From Anaerosoma sp034007245 (GTDB taxonomy: Bacteria > Actinomycetota > Coriobacteriia > Anaerosomatales > Anaerosomataceae), in NCBI GenBank assembly GCA_034007245.1, contig JAVERH010000132.1:1-6307 (forward strand): a stretch of DNA of 6,307 nucleotides. Direction: 5' to 3'. Below the pieces are notes generated by a model, which did not search any database, was not told the origin of the DNA, and saw nothing but the letters and a program-made list of their open reading frames with translations. The translations under genes were made by a program, and so were the position numbers. The stretch's first letter is position 1. The number at the start of each line of letters is the position of its first letter. Below are positions 1-5,117 of this stretch, one piece after another.

Positions 1-356
1 CTCATCAAAGGACCAGCCACAGCCATAAGGAACTCGCTGCCCGGGCTCTTTGGCTCACCCTCGATCTGAGAGACACCACCGAACACGAACAGGGTGACCC
101 GGGAGACCTGCAACCCGACTGCTCGTGCCGCCAGCGAGTGCGCGAGTTCGTGAAGTACCAACGACGCGAAGAAGACAATCGCGGTCACCAGTCCAAGAGC
201 AACGTACACAGCTGGCACCTGATCGGGAATTGCAGCAGGAAAGTAGCTCGTCGTCAGCGTAGCGGAAACCAGGAAGAAGACGAACAGCCAGCTCGCATCG
301 ACCTCAAGCGGGATGCCGAACAGGCGGCCAAGCCGCAGTGAGCGGAGTCCGAACAT
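1..356 (-). CDS. Site-2-type intramembrane metalloprotease (M50 family), N-terminal part
   Basis: This gene encodes a membrane-embedded zinc protease of the M50/S2P family, which cuts transmembrane substrates such as anti-sigma factors; the substrate here is unknown. The first 118 residues are visible and the gene runs off the left edge. The N-terminus (MFGLRSLRLGRLFGIPLEVD) and hydrophobic segment at about residues 21-37 are typical of bacterial M50 proteins. A second hydrophobic helix (about 49-68) leads into the zinc-binding motif HELAH at residues 69-73, followed by a VFGGVSQI stretch (91-98) and AGPLM at the edge. The second metal-ligand motif (NxxPxxxxDG) and any CBS or PDZ domain would lie outside the window. 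I chose ATG at 356 because an in-frame TGA sits at 363-365. The upstream ribosome site is weak. With only 26 nt after the MTA phosphorylase stop, it is probably the last visible gene of that operon and may be translated by coupling. Confidence 0.9.
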   Translation of the reverse strand, partial: MFGLRSLRLGRLFGIPLEVDASWLFVFFLVSATLTTSYFPAAIPDQVPAVYVALGLVTAIVFFASLVLHELAHSLAARAVGLQVSRVTLFVFGGVSQIEGEPKSPGSEFLMAVAGPLM

Positions 357-382
357 CGCCGATCAGTCGCCCGAGCCGTGCA

Positions 383-1177
383 TCAGAACTCCGCCGAAGA
401 CAACGCCGACGCACACACACAGTCGCGAGTCTCCGGCAGCGCGGGGATCATCGCGAACAGAAGGTCCTTGATCTTCTGCGTGTTCTCCGCAAAGACACGG
501 ATGACTTCCTCGTTCGTGACCGGAGTGGCACCAGCAGTACCCGCGTCGTAGTCGGTGATGAGCGAGATGTTGCAGTAGCATATCTCCAACTCACGTGCGA
601 GAAAGCACTCGGGAAACTGGGTCATATTGATGACTTCCCAACCCTGCGAAGCAAACCAACGTGACTCGGCGCGAGTCGAGAATCGAGGGCCCTGGATCAC
701 GACGACCGTGCCGCCATCATGAACACTGATGCCAAGATCATGAGCGGTTTCGACCGCGACGGAACGCATGGTCGGGCAGTACGGATCGGCCGAGGAAACA
801 TGTACCGTCTTAGGACCGTCGTAGAAAGTGTCCTTACGCCCGGATGTACGGTCCACGAACTGATCACAGATCACGAAGTCGCCAGGCCTCACGTGCGCCT
901 GCAGCGACCCGCACGCATTCGGACCGATGATGCGCTTGACGCCAAGCTGCTTCATCGCCGAGATGTTCGCCCGATAGTTGATCATATGCGGTGGAAGTGT
1001 GTGCTCGAGGCCATGGCGGGGCATGAAGGCGACCATCCGGCCTCCGATCTCACCGTACGTGATCGGAGCCGATGGGGTCCCGTAAGGAGTCTCGACCTCG
1101 ACCTCCATTGGGTTTTCGAGTAGTGAATACAGCCCGCTGCCGCCAAAGACACCGATCTCCGCCTGTGGGTACGTCAT
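383..1177 (-). CDS. mtnP: S-methyl-5'-thioadenosine phosphorylase
   Basis: This cytosolic enzyme splits 5'-methylthioadenosine (the by-product of polyamine synthesis and radical-SAM chemistry) with phosphate into adenine and methylthioribose-1-phosphate, the first step of methionine salvage. The 264 residues match the usual family length. Visible family motifs are GGSGLY (12-17), the phosphate-binding RHG (54-56), NYRAN (67-71), GPNACGSL (85-92), the ribose-side NMTQFPE (184-190) and TDYD (208-211). The two Asp residues of TDYD are known in MTA phosphorylases to hold the 6-amino purine, so MTA is favoured over inosine-type substrates. A C-terminal CVC pair (253-255) resembles the CXC motif of thermophilic archaeal homologues. 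An upstream in-frame start at 1252 exists. I prefer ATG 1177 because AAGGAG lies 9 nt upstream and the family homology begins there. A TACAAT (complement of 1241-1246) in the 87-nt upstream gap could be a -10 box, but no good -35 accompanies it. Confidence 0.93.
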   Translation of the reverse strand: MTYPQAEIGVFGGSGLYSLLENPMEVEVETPYGTPSAPITYGEIGGRMVAFMPRHGLEHTLPPHMINYRANISAMKQLGVKRIIGPNACGSLQAHVRPGDFVICDQFVDRTSGRKDTFYDGPKTVHVSSADPYCPTMRSVAVETAHDLGISVHDGGTVVVIQGPRFSTRAESRWFASQGWEVINMTQFPECFLARELEICYCNISLITDYDAGTAGATPVTNEEVIRVFAENTQKIKDLLFAMIPALPETRDCVCASALSSAEF

Positions 1178-1186
1178 CCCGGATCG

Positions 1187-1192
1187 CTCCTT
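1187..1192 (-). promoter_or_regulatory. Ribosome binding site deciding the mtnP start
   Basis: AAGGAG on the minus strand lies 9 nt before ATG 1177. It supports this start over the in-frame ATG 75 nt further upstream, which would add 25 residues not expected in the family. Confidence 0.8.
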
Positions 1193-1264
1193 GAATCGAT
1201 TGCCTAATGTGAACCACGACCACCCTACAGCCGCCCACAGATTGTAGCCCATATCAGTGCGATC

Positions 1265-2254
1265 TCATGCAATGCGTGCGTACCGCGCCGTCGTGCGGCT
1301 ACTCTGCCTCCGCGGGATCGGCGGAACCGCACGCGGCTGGAGAACCCGGACACCGTCCTCCGTCCAGGACTCACCGACCGCACTTGCCCTCCGCCCTGTC
1401 GTGACGTACTCCGCACTGCGGGCATCGAGCGCATGAGCGCTCGCAAGAACCGTCGCCTCGAGCGTGCACGGCCTCAAGCCCTCCACTCCCCCGGAGGCGC
1501 TCTCGTGAGAGAGAAGCATGTGCGCGAGTTGATCGACCACCTGCTCGGGCACGAGACCCGTCCCCGCCGCCGCAGCAACAAGCCGCCGTTCGCCAAGGAT
1601 GGATGGACCGATCAGACGACCCCGGTCCGTGCGCTCGATGCTCGTCTGGAACTCCAGGGCATCGACGACGCCGATATCGTGCAGAAGAGCGCCCGCGAGC
1701 AGTAGATCCGCATCGATCTCCGGGTGGAGGTCGGCCATCGTGCGACAGATACCTGCAACCGCAACGGTATGCTCAAGCAGACCGTTGATGTATGCATGGT
1801 GATCAGACCGCGTGGCGGGACATGCCTTGAAACGCTTCATGAGTTCGCGGTCTGCAAAGATGGATCTGACGAGCAGGCCCAGACCACGATCCTGGATAGC
1901 GCGAACGTGGTTCCGAAGCTCCTCCAGCATCTCGTCGATATCACGCGGACCTGCAGGCATGATCTCACGCAGGTCGTAACGAAGAGCCGGATGCATTGCC
2001 TCGACCGAGATCCTCAACACTCCCCGGTACGCCGTCACGGTGCCGCGGACATACACCACTGTACCAGTCGGGACTGACTCGGCCTCTCGTCCCGGACGAA
2101 ACATGATGCCGCCGATACGCCCACTCCTGTCCCCGAATTCGAGTGACAGATAAGCCTCACCTGTACGCGAAGCGCGCATCTCCTTGGCCCGAAGTGCGAA
2201 CTGCGCATCGACACGCTCTCCTACCATCAGACCGATCGCATACTGTCGCTCCAT
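1265..2254 (-). CDS. yhaM: OB-fold/HD-domain 3'-5' exoribonuclease, YhaM family
   Basis: This is a predicted metal-dependent 3'-5' exoribonuclease of the YhaM type, which takes part in RNA turnover in Gram-positive bacteria. It has 329 residues, close to the usual 310-330. The first ~90 residues form an OB-type nucleic-acid-binding fold (YLSLEFGDRSGRIGG at 35-49, VYVRGTVTAYRG at 67-78). The second half is an HD phosphohydrolase domain: H152/H153 and H162 in SDHHAYINGLLEHT, the HD pair H192-D193 in LLHDIG, H245/H250 in HMLLSH, and H274/D277 in SAHALD. These are the positions expected of metal ligands. The C-terminal ~35 residues are basic and look disordered. I set the start at ATG 2254, which has GGAGG 7 nt upstream, instead of the in-frame start at 2284. 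It lies 69 nt after the SAM hydrolase stop and 87 nt before mtnP, so co-transcription is likely. Another OB-HD nuclease function cannot be excluded from sequence alone. Confidence 0.88.
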   Translation of the reverse strand: MERQYAIGLMVGERVDAQFALRAKEMRASRTGEAYLSLEFGDRSGRIGGIMFRPGREAESVPTGTVVYVRGTVTAYRGVLRISVEAMHPALRYDLREIMPAGPRDIDEMLEELRNHVRAIQDRGLGLLVRSIFADRELMKRFKACPATRSDHHAYINGLLEHTVAVAGICRTMADLHPEIDADLLLAGALLHDIGVVDALEFQTSIERTDRGRLIGPSILGERRLVAAAAGTGLVPEQVVDQLAHMLLSHESASGGVEGLRPCTLEATVLASAHALDARSAEYVTTGRRASAVGESWTEDGVRVLQPRAVPPIPRRQSSRTTARYARIA

Positions 2255-2261
2255 CGTCGCA

Positions 2262-2266
2262 CCTCC
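2262..2266 (-). promoter_or_regulatory. Ribosome binding site deciding the yhaM start
   Basis: GGAGG on the minus strand is 7 nt before ATG 2254. It lies inside the reading frame of the longer alternative start at 2284, which argues for the shorter protein. Confidence 0.8.
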
Positions 2267-2323
2267 AGAAGACCGCCGCTCCATCCACCAGAAGCATAGC
2301 GATGCACTCTGACATGAGGAACG

Positions 2324-3133
2324 TCAGCGAGAGGCGGTGCATATCCGTGCGACAGCACCGGGTTCTATACCATATCGCTCGGCGGCACTTCCCATATACA
2401 CGGCGATCGTGAGCCATCCTGAGGAGTCGATGAGTACGACCGGAGCGCCCTGAACGACATCGGAGAACGTTCGACCGAACGGCACCTCGATCTGTGCGTG
2501 ACCAACCGCGACCTCCAGCAAGTCGCCCTCAGTGAATCGCTTAGCGGCATCTTCCGCCGGTATGGCAAGCCGGAACGAGCCGAACCTATCCACATCGATG
2601 ACTTCTGCTGCAAGCGTCTCGTCCTCGACGGCGTAGAGAGAGAAGGGCGGAGGGACAAGTGTCGCAGGATCGATCGCCTCTCCGATCACTGCCGCCTGAA
2701 CGCCACAGGCAAGGATGGCAGCAGCCGGAGCCAGGATGTCACGCGCATGAAAGGTGGGGAGGGGGCTACGGAAGTCAAGGTGTTCTGGAACTATCGAATA
2801 CGCTTCTGTCACCCCTCCTGAGCGCCAGGCTGCAGGCACCAGCACCCCATTGTCGGGGCCGACCAGCGTACTACCTCCCGCCGTGACCAGCACAAGGTCC
2901 CTCCTGCCACCCCCGACCCCGGGATCCACCACAGCCAGGTGTAGGGCGTCCGGCAACTGCCAGGCACCTGAGGACGCCACCACTGCGGCCTTACGGATGT
3001 CGAAAGGTGGAACATCATGCGCAAGATCGACTATGCGCACCTGCGGACATGAACGATGTATGACTGCGTGGCATACGCCTACCCATGTATCGCCCATCCC
3101 GAAGTCGGATGTGAAGCAGATGATCGAGTGCAT
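2324..3133 (-). CDS. S-adenosyl-L-methionine hydrolase (adenosine-forming), DUF62 / chlorinase-fluorinase superfamily
   Basis: This cytosolic enzyme is predicted to hydrolyse SAM to adenosine and methionine. It belongs to the superfamily that also holds the SAM-dependent chlorinase and fluorinase. The 269 residues contain FTSDFGMGDTWVG (7-19), VVDPGVG (68-74), GPDNGVL (92-98) and TFHARDILAP (127-136). Asp70, Arg77 and His129 line up with the Asp-Arg-His water-activating set described for archaeal SAM hydroxide adenosyltransferases (D68, R75, H127 in the Pyrococcus protein), so hydrolase is favoured over halogenase. The C-terminal beta-barrel domain is present (SSGWLTIAVYMGSAAER, 237-253). However, its usual DxFGNxxTN SAM-contact motif reads DRFGSFRL here (182-189). 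ATG 3133 was chosen over a TTG at 3154; an AAGG ribosome site lies 6 nt before it. It is the first gene of the minus-strand run and is divergent from the lipoprotein. The physiological role of this family is unsettled. Confidence 0.9.
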   Translation of the reverse strand: MHSIICFTSDFGMGDTWVGVCHAVIHRSCPQVRIVDLAHDVPPFDIRKAAVVASSGAWQLPDALHLAVVDPGVGGGRRDLVLVTAGGSTLVGPDNGVLVPAAWRSGGVTEAYSIVPEHLDFRSPLPTFHARDILAPAAAILACGVQAAVIGEAIDPATLVPPPFSLYAVEDETLAAEVIDVDRFGSFRLAIPAEDAAKRFTEGDLLEVAVGHAQIEVPFGRTFSDVVQGAPVVLIDSSGWLTIAVYMGSAAERYGIEPGAVARICTASR

Positions 3134-3207
3134 TTGCCCCCTTATCGCGTACAAGCGGGAACACGTGGGCTACTATCGTCGTGACCAATGAACACCGGGA
3201 GGCACCA
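3134..3207. promoter_or_regulatory. Divergent intergenic region with weak promoter candidate for the lipoprotein
   Basis: These 74 nt must hold the 5' signals of both divergent genes. On the plus strand, TACTAT at 3171-3176 could be a -10 box, giving a leader of about 25 nt to the lipoprotein ATG. The hexamer 17 nt upstream (CGTACA) is a poor -35. On the minus strand I see no convincing pair. A CACGTG palindrome sits at 3162-3167 without a known meaning here. Confidence 0.3.
3197..3202 (+). promoter_or_regulatory. Ribosome binding site deciding the lipoprotein start
   Basis: GGGAGG lies 5 nt before ATG 3208. It also falls within the longer GTG-initiated frame (3181), so it supports the shorter protein, in which the signal peptide is of normal length. 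Confidence 0.8.
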
Positions 3208-3663
3208 ATGACTGCGCTCACACTGCGTCGGAGTGTTATCGCTACCCTGATCAGCCTCGCGCTGGTGTCCGCTTGGGGGTGTTCATCACCCACGCGTATC
3301 TCCTATATACCCGAGGGGGGCTCGTACACCGCCAACGACCTTACAGGCATACTCGATGCGACCGACCTGGACAAGACGGCTTCGATCCCGGTTGACGATA
3401 TCGATGAGACCCGACAGGAAGCACTCGCGGACCTTCGTACCCATGGCGACGATGCGGCGGCACTCGCAGACACACTCACCCACCAGTTTCCTGTTGATGT
3501 GAACGCTGTACCCATCGAGGCTCGCGCTGTCACCTACGAAGGACAACCCGCATGGATCGTCGTCGAGTCCTGGGGGGAGGCCGGTGAGCAGCTCTCCTCC
3601 GCACGCCTGTGGGTGTTCTCAGCCGAGGACCACAGCCTGATCACCGCAGCCTCAGGACAGTGA
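3208..3663 (+). CDS. Putative lipoprotein of unknown function
   Basis: This 151-residue protein is predicted to be secreted and lipid-anchored. It starts with a short basic region (MTALTLRR), then a hydrophobic stretch (about 9-20), then a lipobox-like ALVSAWGC ending at Cys25, followed by SSP. Trp at -2 of the Cys is unusual for a lipobox but tolerated. The mature part (about 126 residues) is acidic and soluble-looking. It has an alpha-helical region (ETRQEALADLRTHGDDAAAL) and a probable beta region rich in aromatic and hydrophobic residues (AVTYEGQPAWIVVESWG, ARLWVFS). I recognise no family and give no function. The start is ATG 3208 because GGGAGG (3197-3202) lies 5 nt upstream; the in-frame GTG at 3181 has no such site. 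It is the only plus-strand gene in the window. It converges on the SOS-box gene with 16 nt between stop codons and no visible terminator hairpin. Confidence 0.8.
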   Translation: MTALTLRRSVIATLISLALVSAWGCSSPTRISYIPEGGSYTANDLTGILDATDLDKTASIPVDDIDETRQEALADLRTHGDDAAALADTLTHQFPVDVNAVPIEARAVTYEGQPAWIVVESWGEAGEQLSSARLWVFSAEDHSLITAASGQ

Positions 3664-3679
3664 CAGTCCACACCCGGAC

Positions 3680-4057
3680 TTACGCACTGATCGCGACACC
3701 GGCAGTAGCGTAGGCCTGGCGCGACGCGGCAGTCTTCTCCCAGCCCGCCTGGATGAGATCGCCCTCTATCGAGCGGGCAACCAGCCGGCTCCGAGCCTCA
3801 CGCGCATCAGCATCGGAACCAGACAGGATGCGTCGCCGAAGCACACCTCTGAAGTACGCTTCGATCCGCCTCCGCTCTGCCTGATCGAGCTGCCGACCAT
3901 CCCAGTGAGCGAAGTGTCGCTCCGCGATCACCGCAGCCGCGTCTGCGTGGACCGTCGCGCCCGTCCGTAGACCCCAGGTTCGAGCAAGACATCGAACCTC
4001 TTCCGCGAGCACGGACTCGCCCTGAGCGGGGACCGAGAATGTAAGCTGCACAGCCAT
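3680..4057 (-). CDS. Uncharacterised 125-residue protein under a LexA/SOS box
   Basis: I do not recognise this protein. It has 125 residues, no signal peptide, no membrane segment and no cysteine cluster, so it is probably cytosolic. It begins with a possible beta strand (VQLTFSVP), then an amphipathic helix (about 14-29). A strongly basic helical region follows at about 58-78 (DQAERRRIEAYFRGVLRRRI), then a further charged helix (about 82-100). The Arg-rich centre could contact nucleic acid, but this is only a guess. ATG 4057 is well supported by AGGGAGGT with GGAGG 6 nt upstream. Its key feature is a perfect SOS palindrome at 4070-4085 touching the ribosome site, so transcription is likely repressed by LexA and released on DNA damage. 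It is not SulA-like, and it lacks the LysM and membrane segment of YneA-type SOS division inhibitors. It lies 92 nt after the DUF2085 gene and probably forms its own transcription unit. Confidence 0.8.
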   Translation of the reverse strand: MAVQLTFSVPAQGESVLAEEVRCLARTWGLRTGATVHADAAAVIAERHFAHWDGRQLDQAERRRIEAYFRGVLRRRILSGSDADAREARSRLVARSIEGDLIQAGWEKTAASRQAYATAGVAISA

Positions 4058-4069
4058 CGTGTACCTCCC

Positions 4070-4085
4070 TCGAACTGATGTTCGA
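4070..4085. promoter_or_regulatory. LexA (SOS) operator
   Basis: TCGAACTGATGTTCGA is a perfect 6+6 inverted repeat with a 4-nt spacer. It matches the mycobacterial SOS box (TCGAAC-N4-GTTCGA) and the Bacillus box (CGAAC-N4-GTTCG). Its left end abuts the Shine-Dalgarno of the 125-residue gene, placing it where RNA polymerase would start or just downstream. The only gene it can control at close range is that minus-strand gene. I could not assign a confident -35/-10 pair around it. No second copy was seen in the window. Confidence 0.82.
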
Positions 4086-4149
4086 TAGAAGAGTACACAT
4101 CGACTCTGACATCATCGTATCGCCATCCCGCAATCGCCCCGACACGCTC

Positions 4150-4830
4150 CTACGACAGCAGGCGCTCGGTCAACACCCTCAGCCACGCCGATGCGCCGAG
4201 CTCGACCACCGTCAAGACGAAAGCGATCAGCACCTGGCGCCATGCATCCCGGAGACGCTCGGCCCGTCCTTCGAAACAAGGAACCAGGCACACGAGAACA
4301 AGGTTCACGCACGTGAACGTTACCAAGATCGCCACCGTGACCAGGACCGGATAGACAACGCCCAGATGCGGCATAACGTACGCTGCCAGAAGGTACGTGC
4401 ACACCAACGCCGCCAGCCAGACAAGAACCTGTCGTCGCTTGGAAAGTACGCGTCCCGCTCCAGGCCGAGTCCACAGCTGCGCGCTCAACATCGGGAAAGT
4501 GATAGCCACGAGCGCCCAGCCGGTGAGTAAGCCGGTGATCAGCCGAAGCGTGTTGGTGGTCTCCCGGAGCCCGATATACGACGTCACCCCATCGACTGCC
4601 ATGGCTCCGATGAACGCACCGATCAAGACCAGCACCGGCCACCGTGGAGAAGCAGAAGGACGCTCATGGCGATGCAGCAGCCACAAGACGATCAAACCTA
4701 TGATGAAGCCGAGGTAGATGCCTGTGTCCCGCGCACAGACCGGCAGCTGGTACCCTCCGGCAAAGTACGATCGCTCGGGGAGCTGATGACAGAGCCCATA
4801 ACCGACCAGCCTGAAAAAGGACTCCAACAT
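4150..4830 (-). CDS. DUF2085 family polytopic membrane protein
   Basis: This is an integral membrane protein of 226 residues. It belongs to the DUF2085 family, whose biochemical role is unknown. The family signature is clear near the N-terminus: CHQLPERS (14-21) and LPVCARDTGIYLGF (29-42), which pair conserved Cys14/His15 with Cys32. It is followed by DGVTSYIGLRETTNTLRLIT (80-99), also typical. About six hydrophobic segments are visible, at roughly 38-53, 64-80, 95-116, 136-153, 157-181 and 200-217. The conserved Cys/His/Asp residues could bind a metal, which is inference. The reading frame stays open upstream through the tRNA to 5004. ATG 4830 is the real start because homology begins there and AGGGAG lies 4 nt upstream. 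A strong hairpin (4848-4876) sits just before its ribosome site. Transcription may come from its own promoter or by read-through from the tRNA. Confidence 0.88.
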   Translation of the reverse strand: MLESFFRLVGYGLCHQLPERSYFAGGYQLPVCARDTGIYLGFIIGLIVLWLLHRHERPSASPRWPVLVLIGAFIGAMAVDGVTSYIGLRETTNTLRLITGLLTGWALVAITFPMLSAQLWTRPGAGRVLSKRRQVLVWLAALVCTYLLAAYVMPHLGVVYPVLVTVAILVTFTCVNLVLVCLVPCFEGRAERLRDAWRQVLIAFVLTVVELGASAWLRVLTERLLS

Positions 4831-4847
4831 AGCACTCCCTGAATACG

Positions 4848-4876
4848 CCGACAGGCCGGGGGGACCGGCCTGTCGG
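4848..4876 (-). terminator. GC-rich perfect hairpin between tRNA-Pro and the DUF2085 gene
   Basis: CCGACAGGCCGG (4848-4859) pairs perfectly with CCGGCCTGTCGG (4865-4876), giving a 12-bp stem and a 5-nt loop. It starts 13 nt beyond the tRNA 3' end. The minus-strand sequence after the stem is GCGTATTC, so it lacks a classical U-tract. Such 'I-shaped' terminators are described in actinobacteria. It probably ends or processes the tRNA transcript, and could attenuate read-through into the membrane-protein gene. Confidence 0.65.
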
Positions 4877-4888
4877 TTGTCATTCTGA

Positions 4889-4965
4889 TGGTCGGGATGG
4901 CGGGATTCGAACCCACGGCCTCTGCGTCCCGAACGCAGCGCTCTACCAAGCTGAGCCACATCCCG
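4889..4965 (-). tRNA. tRNA-Pro, anticodon CGG
   Basis: A complete 77-nt cloverleaf including an encoded CCA end. The acceptor stem CGGGATG pairs with CATCCCG and is followed by discriminator A and CCA (complement of 4889-4892). The anticodon stem CTGCG/CGCAG (4922-4926 with 4934-4938) encloses the 7-nt loop TTCGGGA, placing anticodon CGG at 4929-4931, which reads proline codon CCG. The T arm has the normal GGTTCGAATCC. The gene stands alone, with its own promoter upstream and hairpins on both sides. Confidence 0.97.
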
Positions 4966-4975
4966 ACGAGCCGCT

Positions 4976-5004
4976 ATGATACATGGTCGCCGCCGGTGTG
5001 GCAA
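4976..5004 (-). promoter_or_regulatory. Sigma-70-type promoter of tRNA-Pro
   Basis: On the minus strand, TTGCCA (4999-5004; 5 of 6 to TTGACA) and TATCAT (4976-4981; 5 of 6 to TATAAT) are separated by exactly 17 nt. The -10 box ends 10 nt before the mature tRNA 5' end, so the leader would be only a few bases. A/T-rich DNA (complement of 5003-5012) lies directly upstream. Confidence 0.8.
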
Positions 5005-5043
5005 AGAAAAGATGTACGGCCTTCGCTACATGTCGACAGACAC

Positions 5044-5082
5044 ACGTGAGGCCCGGCTGAACCATCCAGCCGGGCCTCACGT
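5044..5082 (-). terminator. Long perfect hairpin after the multihaem cytochrome gene
   Basis: ACGTGAGGCCCGGCTG (5044-5059) is followed by a 7-nt loop and its exact complement CAGCCGGGCCTCACGT (5067-5082), a 16-bp uninterrupted stem. It begins 35 nt after the cytochrome stop codon on the minus strand. The sequence beyond it (GTGTGTCTGTCG) is U-enriched but has no U-run. The likely role is to end the cytochrome transcript before the tRNA promoter. Confidence 0.75.
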
Positions 5083-5117
5083 CTTACGTCCCGATGACTA
5101 GCCCGGGAGCACCTTCC

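Noticed and set aside
719..1123. Plus-strand open frame opposite mtnP
   Set aside because: It is antisense to a well-supported enzyme gene, and its translation shows no recognisable fold or motif.
1178..1252. Longer MTA phosphorylase start at 1252
   Set aside because: The extra 25 residues do not fit the family, and AAGGAG is correctly spaced for ATG 1177.
3664..3679. Possible terminator between the convergent lipoprotein and SOS-box genes
   Set aside because: Only a 4-bp GGAC/GTCC pairing is present near the junction, too weak to call a hairpin.
4078..4530. Plus-strand open frame of 150 codons opposite the DUF2085 gene
   Set aside because: It is Arg/His/Gln-rich with no family features and lies antisense to a clear membrane-protein gene. 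Its start lies inside the SOS operator, with no ribosome site.
4903..4915. TTCGAA-containing palindrome as a second LexA-type site
   Set aside because: It is the T-arm and T-loop of tRNA-Pro, a sequence found in nearly all tRNAs, and lacks the 4-nt spacer of an SOS box.
4831..5004. N-terminal extension of the DUF2085 reading frame across the tRNA to an ATG at 5004
   Set aside because: It would translate the tRNA-Pro gene and the hairpin. Family similarity starts at ATG 4830, which has its own ribosome site.
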